Shown: in pieces, positions 24,049 through 36,346 of the stretch
Layout: each line of letters opens with the position of its first letter
Numbering within the stretch: position 1 is the first letter of the stretch
Source of the DNA: Epiperipatus broadwayi
Lineage: Eukaryota; Onychophora; Udeonychophora; Euonychophora; Peripatidae
Assembly: GCA_028023455.1 (NCBI GenBank)
Contig: JAQFVV010000014.1
Location: 4,531,336-4,595,335 of the forward strand
Reading direction: 5' to 3'
DNA: 64,000 nt
Translations under genes and position numbers: made by a program
Notes under the pieces: generated by a model
Seen by the model: only the letters and a program-made list of their open reading frames with translations
Told to the model about the DNA's origin: nothing
The model's database searches: none

Positions 24049-26527
24049 TGTGTGGATTGTGTGTATATATTTGTAAATATTTAGATATATATAATTGTTC
24101 GAAAGTTTCATTGCGTTGGGAATGTTTGATTTTATTTTAAATAATTGTTAAAATTTTTAGTGATTAAAAGCTACATTCTTTCGATAAGCTTTCAGATTTT
24201 CACTTTCCAAAACAATGGTTAAAGTTTTATTAATTAAAAAAAAAGATAAGTATTTAAAATGTAAGGATTTCCTAATTAAAATCATTTTCTGATATTAAGA
24301 ATTCACTTTCTAATTAGAAAATGAATTCAATTTAATGAGTTTGAAAGCCTTATCGAAGGAATGGATCTAAAAACAACCAGTAAATTTTGTAACATTGATA
24401 ATGAAAGAAGCGCTAGCCTAAAGGCATCAGATAACAGTATATATAGCTCTGAAAAGTTTGGAGAGGGAAGAAGCCATCTTTGTTGTAGAGAAGTGCCAGT
24501 AAACTCTATACGTTTAAAATCATGAATTTAAATAGGGTTCCTATCATGGTAAGAGGCTAAAACTTCAGGAATCTGGCTATGGCTCCTGAAGTCCTGTGAA
24601 AATCTTCAATGAAGCTGCTAAATCCTTTCTGGACCAATCATGCTGCTAAAATCATGAAAATCCATTAAAATGCTGTTCAAGTAATCGACCAAATGCATGC
24701 CTATGTTTTATCAACCTGGACATGTAAACAAAGGAACCAGTCCCAGAAGAAATGGGTAATATATTTCCATAATGAACCTTAAATTTTCTGGCCAGTTTCT
24801 GAACTTTACACTCCCTTTAAGAGCTCTTCTCATTTATAAATATAATACTCTGTGTAAAACTTTTTATTTATGCTATTTCATATTGTATAAATTCTCTCGA
24901 CCTCTAGTATTTAACTTTCCTTTTTTACGATGGCAGTTCATTTATTATATTATATATATTTATTGTGTGATTTATTAATGTTGTTTATTTTTAATTATAT
25001 GCCAATAATCCTTCGACTTGATGAGCCCCTTTGTTCCATTTGCTTTGTGCAAATAATAATATATTAATTCTAATAGTAATTTTCACCCATTAGAACTAGA
25101 TTTATACCGTTCTATCAATTATTGAGTGGAAAGAAATTATTAAATATTTGCTATATTTATAATTGGCTAATAACAAATTATTAGCTCTGTTTCTAATCTA
25201 TGCCCCAGCTATTTTTTCTCATATTCACTAATATTTATTTATTCACATATATATAATGTTAAAATGTTTTTTGCAAAAGAATCGATAAAGGAATCAACTA
25301 AATACATTCTAATTAAGATTTTTATTTTCTATTAAGATTCAGGATGGCACGATGTTTGGGGCATAACTAATATAATTTTATAAATGCTTTGAAATAGTTT
25401 TATTTAAAAGCTCGTTTGACTTTAATTCATTTGATCAAGTCATCACGTAGAGCATTCTATAATAAATTGGGTTTTATTTCTCAAACGGTGACTATCAAAT
25501 CATCATCTTCGAACATTGCTGATGTATGGCTATCTTTTGTCTCACAGGCTTGTTGGTGGTGATATTACTGATATTTTAAACTAAAGAGGAAGAAAGCACT
25601 TCCTCCCCTGCTCATGTTATATTTGGAACACCAAAGGTTTGTAGTTATGACTCGGCCTGGTTATCCCCATGTTTCACATCTCCTTAAAGGGCAGTAAGAC
25701 TTGTCAAGTACAAGCCACCATACTAAAACCACCTACCAGTGATTTTTTTTCCTTTTCATTTATAGCTCATAATTCATCAGCACCGTTACCTCTCTGTTCC
25801 ACTAAAGCCCGCTCTTATGCTCATAATTCGTGATGAAGTGATTTCAATTAAAGTCAAACAAATTCTCAGTTATATTTAATTAAATAAATTTTCTAATAAG
25901 GGTTAAAGTTATGCCCTAAAATATGTATCTTGCTTTTTATGAATGGATTTGCGAATGTGAAAATAAATCTCACATTCTTTTGTATAAAATTAGAGTAATA
26001 ATTTCCTTTACAACTGAATACCTTTATCTGCCTTTAGTTTCATGTTGGGGGCATAGACATAGAATTCCATAACATTGTACAATACTCATTGGCATATAAT
26101 AAGGACTGCCACTTTTATTATAATTATAAACTCTGTTAAAGGTGATTAATATATAATCATTGTTTAAAATTCAAACAAAACTATTACTATTATTATTAAA
26201 ATATTTTATAAATACACCCTTGGCTTCTTAATACTCTTACTCAATAATTATTTTAATGTTAAGGCTCGCTGTCTGTGTTGGCAACCCAAACATATACATA
26301 TGATTCGATTTAAAATTATCTTTAGTTAATTTATTATCCGATATTAGTGTCAGTTCAGGAGTCTCTAATCCTTACCAACCATTGAACTAGTTTCTTGGCG
26401 CATAGCACTGTGCCATCGATTTAGATTTTTACTAATCTAAGCTGGTGAGTTGGGTTTGAATTCAGTTTGAACCGCCTGAGTTTGGATCCGACTTGCAGTT
26501 TAGGTGGTGGGTTTTTTGACCGGTACA
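24049..26527 (+). mobile_element. 2.5-kb direct repeat, probable 5' LTR of the outer element
   Basis: This block recurs at 36347-38827 with a few percent divergence and small indels. It ends GACCGGTACA, and TGGTTATG follows directly, which fits an LTR ending in CA with a primer-binding site starting TGG at 26528. The recognised left limit of the shared sequence is TATTATAACTG at about 24039-24050, but the real LTR could begin further left because the other copy is joined there to a SINE. Alternatives are two solo LTRs or a segmental repeat. Its only open frame (24772-24978) is short and not recognised. A tRNA A-box-like TAGTTCAATGG occurs on the minus strand near 26388. Confidence 0.6.
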
Positions 26528-27767
26528 TGGTTATGTTTTTGGCTGCCCAATCATTGAGGCTTTGATTAATAAACCCCACACCCCATGTAGATAGTAATTA
26601 TGATTTTAGTTAGTCAATTGAGATCTCGATAAATTAAATGTTTCTGTAGAGTGATATTTTAAAGAGTGTTGTATATATTTAAGAGAAAAGTTATGCGATT
26701 TATAACGCATAACTGAAATGATTTAATAAATTAAAATGTCATTTTGTAATTCTCTTTCTTATAATTAAATGTTTTCAAGATTATTTTTTAAATATTCGTC
26801 AGTAAGAGATTTGTTAGTCAGAATAATTTTGTAAAGAGAAAAGTAATAAGATATAATATATATATATATATAAATTAATTATACGGGTATTATATCTGTA
26901 TATATATTATACATTTGTTTATACGCGTTCGTGACAGTACAAAAATGATTGTTAGAAAAGTAGTAAGAGAAGATCAAAGCAAGGGGTAAAATAAATGAAA
27001 CATTTGTCTGTGTCAAAATTAAATAGTATTCATCTCAGTATATATATTAAAAATATCCAATATGATAGCATGTTAAAAGTTTTAATTTCAAAGTATTGCT
27101 TGCTAGCACATATATTAAATGTTCGCTCTGTATTCTTAGTAGCCTCAAAGCAGGTGAAGACCTTCAAACTGGGAATTATATGTCAAGCGGTCTGATGCAG
27201 TGTGACAACATGCTTTAATGACAATAATTTCTAGAGTAACCTCAAAGCAGATGAAAACCTTTTGTGTACACCAAGCTGCCAGATGCAGTTGGCAAAATGC
27301 TTAAATGGTTTACACGTTTTTATGCTAGCAAGATTGAAAATGATATCAACAAATAAAAGTTCTTGTGTAATATTAATTTTGACATTTTTTTCTTTGTGTG
27401 TGAAAGCCTCATGCTTAGTGATAATGATAGTGAACTCCTATATTTAAACTCAGGTCAGAAACGCATCAGTTGTTAATAAATAACAAATATTCAACAATCG
27501 AATTGTTTTATCAAAAATTAAGTCAGTCATATGTGGTTTGGGGGTCAATGGGTTATTTCACATGCCCTATTGATCTCATTTTGCTGACTGGTGCCCATAT
27601 AAATATGATTGTCAGCACAGTAGTGGGTCAGTTGTCTAAATAATAAAAACCAAATTTCTCCAATACAGAGAATTACTTGTACTACCTGCTAATATATATA
27701 TATATATATATATATTGTGAGAGTACCACATGAGCCTCATCTAATATATATATATATATATATATAT
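26528..27767 (+). mobile_element. Probable leader of the outer LTR element
   Basis: Lies between the 2.5-kb repeat and the nested element. It begins with the PBS-like TGGTTATGTTTTTGGCTG. A tandem-like pair with AGTAACCTCAAAGCAGATGA (27235) and AGTAGCCTCAAAGCAGGTGA (27138) and similar downstream sequence is present. An (AT)n run ends the stretch where the nested element has inserted. No intact ORF is recognised. Confidence 0.4.
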
Positions 27768-27789
27768 TGTGAGAGTACCACATGAGCCT
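27716..27789. repeat. 52-bp duplication of the LTR start
   Basis: TGTGAGAGTACCACATGAGC and the following CTCATCTA occur at 27716 and again at 27768, separated by an (AT)n run. Only the second copy continues into the full LTR, so the first is a duplicated LTR edge plus microsatellite. Confidence 0.85.
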
Positions 27790-29714
27790 CATCTAAAACA
27801 ATTTGTTTCTTGGTGAATTTAACTGTGCCTATATCGAATCAACAGATATAAGTAACATACACCTATCTTAAGCTTTTCATGTATCAGCTATATATATAAA
27901 CTAGTTAGTATTAAAAGAATAATTCTAAAAAAGAATAATTCTAGTTTATTTATACACACACATAAATAAAATGTTTCCAACTAATAGTATTTTTTATTAA
28001 CCAGAACTTGACATTTGACAAAGCCTTAAGTCAACATTGCATTTTTATCAGTTGAAACAAAAAAAATAAACGTTTGGGGTTCATTACAAATTGTATATGT
28101 TAAACAATAGAGAGTGTGAGCATGATTATGTGATATGCTTGCTGAAATTAATCCAGTATAAAAAACGAACTAATATTGCTATAACAATAATCTTCTATTT
28201 AGTTATCAAGGCAAGAACTAAGTCTGTAAATTTAAATGTGTTCGAATTTAAAACACATTTAAGAAAAATTAAAAAAAGAAGATTCAATATTTTAAAACCT
28301 GCTTCAAGTAATTAATTTACTGCCTTTGAATATTATAAAGAACTATAAAAAAATAATCATTGTAATTAACAAGGTTATAAAAGTTATTAATGTCTTCTAA
28401 ATGATTTTACAAAATATATATTTAAGAAGACAAAAATTTATAAAGATGTTTTGTGGCTAGATAATTTATGCCAGGGATTTCTGCTGATGTTTTAAACCCA
28501 AACATGTAAATTTATTTCTACTTAATCAATGCATAAGATATAATTGTTGTAATTCTCATTTAAAAAGCTTTCTTAATATTGAAGTATTATATTGAAGAAG
28601 ATGATAAATATTTTACTACGCAAATATTTAAAGAATTTATATCTGGATTGCCTCTTCGAAGGATGATCAATGCACTTTATGTTTCAACATTCATCGTCAT
28701 TTTATTTCGTCTAAGGAGGGATATAAAACCGTTATTCTTTCTCGTCTTGGATTACTTCATTGTGTATTTTAATAACCCTTAAACTTTATTTCCTTTGTGG
28801 ATAATTATATTTACTTAGAAAAATTACTTCGTATATTAAAGTGGGGAACTGATAAGATGAACACTTTATTTTTTTTTATTTTATTTAATAAAATTTAGAT
28901 GTTGATATTTTGATATATACTCTGGGTGGAAATGACAGCTGACTAAGGTAAACATTTTTAAATTATTTCAATTTGGAAGTAAGTTTTATTATATTCCAAA
29001 TTGAATCTTACATGACAATTAACATAATATATTTTTAAGCATACATAACTAATATCAGAATACATTCTATTATTAATCTAGTGTGAATGGATGTTATCTT
29101 ATATAGGCATATAACACACACTGAATCATTTTAATGACAATAGATAGATTTATAATGTATCATGTGTATTATTTATTATACACATGATTTTAAATTATAT
29201 ATATGTAAATGATTACATTATTTTTTTTAATATTAAATAATTTATTAGTGTATATATATATATAAGCACAGAAAATAATTCTAAATTTTAATATTTTTAT
29301 GTGATAATATTTTTGTTTTTATTATGGATTAAAATGTGTTAAACTTGATTTTAAAATTAAACAGGTCTCGTTTGTTTATTTTATTTAGTCGTTTTATAAA
29401 ATCAATAATTACAAATATACATACTCATGCATATATATATTGAATCAACTTAGTAATTTAAAATTTATAAGAAAGTTATATATAGCTTATACTAAATTTA
29501 TCATTACTATGGGATATTTGTGGAAATGCCTGAAGAGAGTCGATTGCAAATTTCTACTCTGAGCTCGAATTCCGAGAGTAACGAGGTTATGAATAGAGGA
29601 GTGAATTGGATTGTATTTTAAATCACATCATCCATGGCATTCTATAAGAAGATTTAAGTCCGAATATAGTTAGATGCGACTTCCTCGAGTCCTGAAAAGG
29701 ATTGTCCCGTTATA
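27768..29714 (+). mobile_element. 5' LTR of the nested gag-only element
   Basis: About 1.95 kb, repeated at 32884-34808 in the same orientation with few differences and one insertion of about 20 bases near 28415. It starts TGTGAGAGTACC and ends near CCCGTTATA, followed after two or three bases by the PBS. Two short frames are preserved in both LTRs (28091-28315 and 28579-28782); in the second the two copies differ at one residue. Whether they are expressed is unknown. The 3' part holds GAGCTCGAATTCC, similar to a pol III B box. Confidence 0.9.
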
Positions 29715-29716
29715 TA

Positions 29717-29734
29717 TGGCGCCCATACTTAAGG
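29717..29734 (+). promoter_or_regulatory. Primer-binding site of the nested element
   Basis: TGGCGCCCATACTTAAGG lies two bases after the LTR end. TGG complements the 3' CCA of a tRNA, and the TGGCGCC start is common in LTR retrotransposons. The tRNA species was not determined. Confidence 0.65.
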
Positions 29735-30072
29735 CATGAAACAGTAGTTTCCCATTAATTAAATCCATAGTTAAAAAAAAAAATTATATGAGTATGTTGT
29801 GAATTGGTTAAAACACTGAATAATAAATAATAGAGACCTTGAAATAAAATAAACTGTAGCAAACAGATAAATCAATCGCTTTAAAATAAATAAATAAATA
29901 CGATTATAGTTTGGGCATTAAAATATATATTATAACAACATCTTATAAAAGTAGGAAAAATAGTATTACATTTAGGGTCATAAGCACAGCATGAAATCTT
30001 ATGGCATATATTAAAGTATAACCTTGAATAGAAAGTAATTTATATATATAAAACAGTAGAAATTTTTTGTTA

Positions 30073-31556
30073 ATGATAACTAGAAGTGGGAAAAAGCTAA
30101 CAATAATGGAAGTAAAGAGTTTCGAAAAATCTTTAAGTAATAAAGATAGTGAAATAGAAATTACTTCAATTAGTGATGAACAAGGGTCTTTACAAGTCCT
30201 AATGTCTGAGGGGTCTGTAGAAGAAGTTGAACATCCTTCACAAGTTCAAGTGACAGATCAAATATTATCCCAAACACAAAAGGTAACTGAAGCTATAATA
30301 GTACAACCTCAAGGAAGTGATAATTATATGGCTCAATTGGTCCGAATGATGATGGAAATGAAAGCTGATATGAATAATATGGCAACCAAAGCTGATATAA
30401 ATAATATAAAAGCTGATATAAATAATATAAAAGCTGATATGATTTGGCAACCAAAGCTGATATGAATAATATAAAAGCTGATATGAATAATATAAATGCT
30501 GATATAAATAAAATGAATGCTGATATGAAGGAAGAAATGGCTAGAATGAATGATAATATGGTAACTAAAGTTGATATGGATAATATGGAAGGGAAATTAA
30601 AAGAAGACATAATTTCTATAAAAGAAGAGTTAAAGAAAGATATTGATAATGTTAAGGAAAAGATGCAAGTAGAAATCAAAGTTGTTGTTGAAAAGAAACA
30701 AACTGCCAATGAAGTAGAAAGACTTCATGACACAAAAGTATCAACAATATTGATGGCAATTCAATGCCAAGAATCCAAAACTTACCCTGAGCATGAGATA
30801 TGTGAATATAATGATAGCATCCAAAACAGATCACTCTTAGTTCAAATGAATATTTCAGAAGAAAACTGTCATGACTATCATTTTACCATACAGCAGAGCA
30901 ATGAAGTAGAAGATCATTGCAGCATTAATAAAGTGCTTGAACCTGATCCAAAAATCTTAGAAAGAGAAGAGGATATGGATCATGTGAAATATAAATTAAA
31001 TTCTGAATCTCAGGAATTGAGGGAAACACAGTCAACTGATAATACTAAATGTCTAGATAAATTAAGACTTCAGATTTCTTGTATTAATAACAAGTTAAAT
31101 CATGAACTCATGAAACTTGAGATGACTCCACTATCTAAAGATATAATAGATGAATACAACAGTGAAATGTATTTTGAGTCATCCCATCATATTTGTTTTT
31201 ATTCCCAGAACAAATGTAAAACATTTCATCAATGAGGTGTTGATCAATTGTATGACAACCATCTGATAATATCATTATCAATGATGATATTTAATGGAAA
31301 AGAAGGTTGTCTTAATAGAAGGTTTAATATAGAAGATATGAATGAAGGCAATAGATTTAATTGTCTTAAGTGTAAATTATGGTGTATGAAGCATCACCAT
31401 AATCCTGAAGATAAACAAATTATAAAAAGTCTTCAGACAATAATAAAAATATTTATAATACTATCTAAGAGACAGAAAGGTTCACAATTCCATAGATTGT
31501 GTAATACTTATGAAGGTCACTTCACATTCATTGAACATGTTAATGAATGTGCTTAA
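30073..31556 (+). pseudogene. Gag-like coiled-coil ORF of the nested LTR element (frameshifted)
   Basis: The reading frame starts at ATG 30073 (MITRSGKKL), 350 bp after the PBS, where gag is expected. It has an acidic N-terminal part, then a coiled-coil built of near-identical units (KADMNNM, KADINNI, KADMNNI) at about residues 95-160, then a long charged region. A net 4-base loss inside the repeats near 30440 moves the frame. The second frame runs to a TGA at 31233-31235, and the same frame stays open for another 106 codons to 31556, including CLKCKLWC. No CCHC zinc knuckle, protease or RT is present. The gag call rests on position, coiled coil and resemblance to gypsy-type Gag N termini, not on a recognised capsid motif. 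Confidence 0.6.
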
Positions 31557-31743
31557 AAAGTAAAGCACATATATAAGGAAGGACTTTATGGATTACGACT
31601 TTGGGATGTGACAATGGACTTTCAGTAATGATAAAATCCTTTAGGCTATTCTTTTGGGAGAATAAATGTATATATGTATATAAATAATTGAAGTTGATAT
31701 TAATAATAATAAAATGCATCAAGTTAACCAAAGTATAAATATA

Positions 31744-31783
<40 letters not shown>

Positions 31784-32025
31784 TAAACCTATCTTAATAT
31801 AACCTGTATATATATATATATATATACACAGGTTTATTAGAGTACAAGTTATGGTTAAAATGCAAGTCCATTATTATATATTTTGATATGGATATATATA
31901 AATAAGAGATTTATTTTATATAGCATGATGCGCTTTGTGGATATATATATATGGATACAAGAAAAGATAGTGTAAAAGTTTGTAAACAATTTGTTTAAAA
32001 AAAGGCCAGTCAAAAAAATAATAAT
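31557..32025. repeat. AT microsatellite-rich junction replacing pol
   Basis: Between the gag-like frame and the integrase tail lie (AT)n runs at about 31737-31780 and a near-palindrome at 31801-31834 (AACCTGTATATA … TATACACAGGTT). It marks the position where protease, RT and most of integrase should be. Confidence 0.7.
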
Positions 32026-32256
32026 GTGAAGACAACTTCACACAAATTCAAAATTGGGGATCAAGTTTTTATAAAAACTCCTCAAATTAGTATACCCCAA
32101 CAGAGCAGATACCAAAAGATTTATCAGCGTTATGAGGGATCTTATACTATCATAAAGCAAACAGGTCCCAATGCATTCTGGATAAATATAAAGGGAGACA
32201 TTAAAGGCACTTACAATGCTAGAGCTTTAGAACCCTATTTTGGTCAAACAAATTAA
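32026..32256 (+). pseudogene. C-terminal tail of a Ty3/gypsy integrase
   Basis: The frame reads TTSHKFKIGDQVFIKTP and later YEGSYTIIKQTGPNAFWI then a TYNARALEPYF ending before TAA. This is the small beta-barrel (GPY/F-like) C-terminal domain of gypsy integrases: 'GD.V.(V/I)KTP … GP(Y/F) … I … (Y/F) …  NV.  L.PY'. The zinc-binding and DDE catalytic domains, RNase H, RT and protease are absent; 470 bp of AT-rich DNA separates it from the gag-like ORF. It is what remains after loss of nearly all pol. Confidence 0.85.
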
Positions 32257-32883
32257 TAATGTTGGCCACATTTTACTTATGTATAAAGTAAAATATTGAA
32301 AGAAAAGATAACTTGGAATAGGTAAGAAGAGAAAAAGTTTTCGTTTAAAAGTATATAGGTATATATATATATGTGTAAGGATATGTATAAGTCAAAAAAG
32401 ACATTAATTTTCTTTGATGAGGGTAGGTTAAGCAATTAAAATTAATTCTTAGGATACCTGAAAACTAAAACTGTTTTAAGAGTTAATCCATGCTGAATGA
32501 TGGATGTTCTTATGTTTTGGATAGTTCTCAAAAAAGTCCATGAGTCTTAAAGAAAAACAGGATGGAGACTACCAAACAAATATATGTGTCATCTATAAAA
32601 GAGGCACATGACAATAAATCCATCAAAGGAAAATAAAATAAAAAGGGGAGAAAAAGAAAGAAACCTATATATATGAACCTCCTTGTCCTTCTGGTTAAAC
32701 TGAATGGTGTTTAGTATAAAGAAAAAGAAAAGTGTTAGAAAATAAAGTAAATAATAAGGGTTGATAGAAGCAAGAAAGATAAACAAGCTCCACAACTTTA
32801 TATTTAATGCAAACATTGACACACATTAAGTGTCCAAATTTTAATGGTAAATATAAAATTTGAACTTTTTAAGGATAGGGTAA
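32257..32883 (+). mobile_element. 3' untranslated part and polypurine tract of the nested element
   Basis: The 600-bp sequence after the integrase tail has no convincing ORF. It ends with AAGGATAGGGTAA (about 32871-32883), a purine-rich tract immediately before the 3' LTR, as needed to prime plus-strand synthesis. Confidence 0.6.
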
Positions 32884-34808
32884 TATGAGAGTACCACATG
32901 AGCCTCATCTAAAACAATTTGTTTCTTAGTGAATTTAACTGTGCCTATATTGAATCAACAGATATAAATAATATACACCTATCTTAAGCTTTTCATGTAT
33001 CAGCTATATATATAAACTAGTTAGTATTAAAAGAATAATTCTAAAAATGAATGATTCTAGAGTATTTATACACACACATAAATAAAATGTTTCCAACTAA
33101 TAGTATTTTTTATTAACCAGAACTTGACATTTGACAAAGCCTTAAGTCAACATTGCATTTTTATCAGTTGAAACAAAGGAAATAAATGTTTGGGGTTCGT
33201 TACAAATTGTATGTGTTAAACAATAGAGAGCATGAACATGATTATGTGATATGCTTGCTGAAATTAATCCAGTATAAAAAACGAACTAATATTGTTATAA
33301 CAATAATCTTCTATTTAGTTATCAAGGCAAGAACTACATCTGTAAATTTAAATGTGTTCGAATTTAGAACACATTTAAGAAAAATTAAAAAAAGAAGATT
33401 CAATATTTTAAAACCTGCTTCAAGTAATTAATTTACTGCCTTTGAATATTATAAAGAACTATAAAAAATAATCATTGTAATTAACAAGGTTATAAAAGTT
33501 ATTAACATCTTCGAAATGACTTTACAAAAATTTATAAAGATGTTCTGTGGCTAGATAATTTATGCCAGGGATTTCTGCTGATGTTTTAAACCCGAACATG
33601 TAAATTTATTTCTACTTAATCAATGCATAAGATATAATCGTTGTAATTCTCATTTAAAAAGCTTACTTAATATTGAAGTATTATATTGAAGAAGATGATA
33701 AATATTTTACTATGCAAATATTTAAAGAATTTATATCTGGATTGCCTCTTCGAAGGATGATCAATGCACTTTATGTTTCAACATTCATCGTCATTTTATT
33801 TCGTCTAAGGAGGGATATAAAACCGTTATTCTTTCTCGTCTTGGATTACTTCATTGTGTATTTTAATAACCCTTAAACTTTATTTCCTTTGTGGATAATT
33901 ATATTTACTTAGAAAAATTACTTCGTATATTAAAGTGGGGAACTGATAAGATGAACACTTTATTTTTTTTATTTTATTTAATAAAATTTAGATGTTGATA
34001 TTTTGATATATACTCTGGGTGGAAATAACAGCTGACTAAGGTAAACGTTTTTAAATTATTTCAATTTGGAAGTAAGTTTTATTATATTCCAAATTGAATC
34101 TTACATGACAATTAACATAATATATTTTTAAGCATACATAACTAATATCAGAATACATTCTATTATTAATCTAGTGTGAATGGATGTTATCTTATATAGG
34201 CATATAACACACACTGAATCATTTTAATGACAATACATAGATTTATAATGTATCATGTGTATTATTTATTATACACATGATTTTAAATTATATATATGTA
34301 AATGATTACATTATTTTTTTTTAATATTAAATAATTTATTAGTGTATATATATATAAGCACAGATTACAATTCTAAATTTTAATATTTTTATGTGATAAT
34401 ATTTTTTTTTTTATTACGGATTAAAATGTGTTAAACTTGATTTTAAAATTAAACAGGTCTCATTTGTTTATTTTATTTAGTCGTTTTATAAAACCAATAA
34501 TTACAAATATACATACTCACACATATATATATATTGAATCAACTTAGTAATTTAAAATTTATAAGAAAGTTATATATAGCTTATACTAAATTTATCATTA
34601 CTATGGGATATTTGTGGAAATGCCTGAAGAGAGTTGATTGCAAATTTCTACTCTGAGCTCGAATTCCGAGAGTAACGAGGTTATTAATAGAGGAGTGAAT
34701 TGGATTGTATTTTAAATCACATCATCCATGGAATTCTATAAGAAGATTTAAGCCTGAATATAGTTAGATGTGACTTCCTCGAGTCCTGAAAAGGATCATC
34801 CCGTTATA
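32884..34808 (+). mobile_element. 3' LTR of the nested gag-only element
   Basis: Matches 27768-29714 over its whole length, including the two short frames (33186-33431 and 33673-33876). It starts TATGAGAGTACC, against TGTGAGAG in the 5' copy, and ends CCCGTTATA before an (AT)n run. The low divergence between the LTRs by eye indicates insertion well after the surrounding relics. Confidence 0.9.
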
Positions 34809-36102
34809 ATATATATATATTTGTATATCACTAATCATTTGTATAGTTTTTTTTTCAAACATGGGAGAACAGTTGAACGAAGGGAAAGTGAGTAATGTTT
34901 GTTTTTCTTATATTTAATAGTTTTTAAATAAAATGCATGTCTCATTCAAAGAATTAATAGAAAGAGCTAACCAAGAAAACATAGGTAAACTAAAACTAAA
35001 CTAAAAAAGGCAGATTAGATAGATTGGGGAAATAATATACAGCAGCTAATGAAGATAGGGAAATGGGACCAGTAGTCAGAGACCTAATTAAATCCACTAA
35101 AGAAAACAGTTATTATTTAAGTATACAGAGAAAGAGTGCCATAAGTTTGTGATTCACATTGTTTATTTATATTATTTACATATTTTCAAAAATGGAAAGA
35201 GAGATTTTGCATACGATCCTTAGAGAAATGAGAGAAGACAGGAAGTTAATGCTGATGATGAAAGAAAGAATTTTGAGGCTTGAGGAAAACGAAAGATCCA
35301 AACCAACTCAAACCCAGAGAATGTAAAGCATCAGCAAGAAATAAATCCTTATGAAGCCCCCAAAATAGATGGTGAAGATGATCAGACCATACCAAAAGAA
35401 GTTGTGGACAGCAGAGAGGATGAGAGTGGAGAAGATGAGTCAAATCAAGAAATGGTCGAAGAAGCTGATATAAATACAGAAAGGAAAAAAGATGTTCAGA
35501 TCACTAGTAAAATAAAACCAAAAGTAGAAATGGGACGAATGATAAATCCTCAACTTAGTATGAGAAATTTACAGATGCCATTCCCTAGATCCTCAATACA
35601 GACTCAAATTTTCAAAGGAGACCCAGGAGAAAACCCCATTGCTCATCCAGATAATGTTAAAAGAATTTTTTTTTGTGCATTCAGTCACAGAAAAGGCCAT
35701 AGAATTACTGACAGCAATAGACTACAGGAACTTGACACTGACAAGAACAGACCAAAACTATGACCACCATCAAAAGTTCAAATCATATGGGCCACCTGAT
35801 CCAGGGAAACAATAGGACAACTATTAAGTGTACGGATGGATATATATACAGATGACCGGCTGACACGACCATAGGGAAAATGAGACTTGATTAATGGACG
35901 TATTTATTATAAGCTAGATAATATTAAAAAAATGATTACAATGAGACATGTATAATTTTGTGGTTTATAAAGATGATATTATTCACGCTCATGCTGTTCT
36001 CCCAGAGTCTACCAATTAGTTGAATACACTTATGTGAATGTATCACCCATAAGTAAAGAGATTTTTTTTTTTCATTGTTTTTTTTTTGAAGTGAAAAGAA
36101 AT
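34809..36102. other. Outer-element leader, gag relic surroundings
   Basis: The sequence before 35192 contains a short A-rich open stretch from ATGCATGTCTCATTCAAAG (34933). After 35805 lies about 300 bp of undistinguished DNA up to the SINE-like repeat. No protease or RT trace was found, so the outer element also lacks pol here. Confidence 0.45.
35192..35805 (+). pseudogene. Gag relic of the outer LTR element
   Basis: From ATG 35192 the frame encodes a charged N terminus (MEREILHTILREMREDRKLM) and stops near 35326. A neighbouring frame continues through an acidic region to 35763 with QIFKGDPGENPIAHPDNVKR, a signature like the start of gypsy capsid ('F.G.PGENP..H.DN..R.F'). A T-run near 35667 shifts the frame again, after which a third frame gives VTEKAIELLTAIDYRNL. 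No pol follows. Position between the two 2.5-kb repeats and plus orientation fit the outer element. Distinct in sequence from the gag-like ORF at 30073. Confidence 0.6.
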
Positions 36103-36323
36103 GAAGCAGTCGGATCTGAGTTCGATCCTAGCTTCATGACATCTAACCATAAGCCCACTTCAAACCCCTAATACTAATCTTAACTTTCTGATGCAATGGG
36201 GTTTATACGGTCAATCCACACTAGTTTTCTTTAAAAAAAACTACTTTATAAATGTGTATTAAAATTAATTAGTTTCAGATTTAAATTGATCAATTCTATT
36301 AATAAATTCATGATAGAATTATT
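36103..36323 (+). repeat. SINE-like repeat, copy 2
   Basis: Copy of 19129-19350, with GAGTTCGATCCTAGC and the same body. It ends TGATAGAATTATT, and 23 bases later the second 2.5-kb repeat begins, so it may have replaced the polypurine tract and LTR start of the outer element. Confidence 0.6.
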
Positions 36324-36346
36324 CATGAATTTATATATATTATAAC

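Noticed and set aside
26340-26400. tRNA gene on the minus strand (A-box-like TAGTTCAATGG)
   Set aside because: No matching B box or cloverleaf; it lies inside the 2.5-kb LTR-like repeat.
30265-30709. Minus-strand open frames rich in Ile, Ser, Tyr
   Set aside because: Antisense of the repetitive coiled-coil part of the gag-like ORF.
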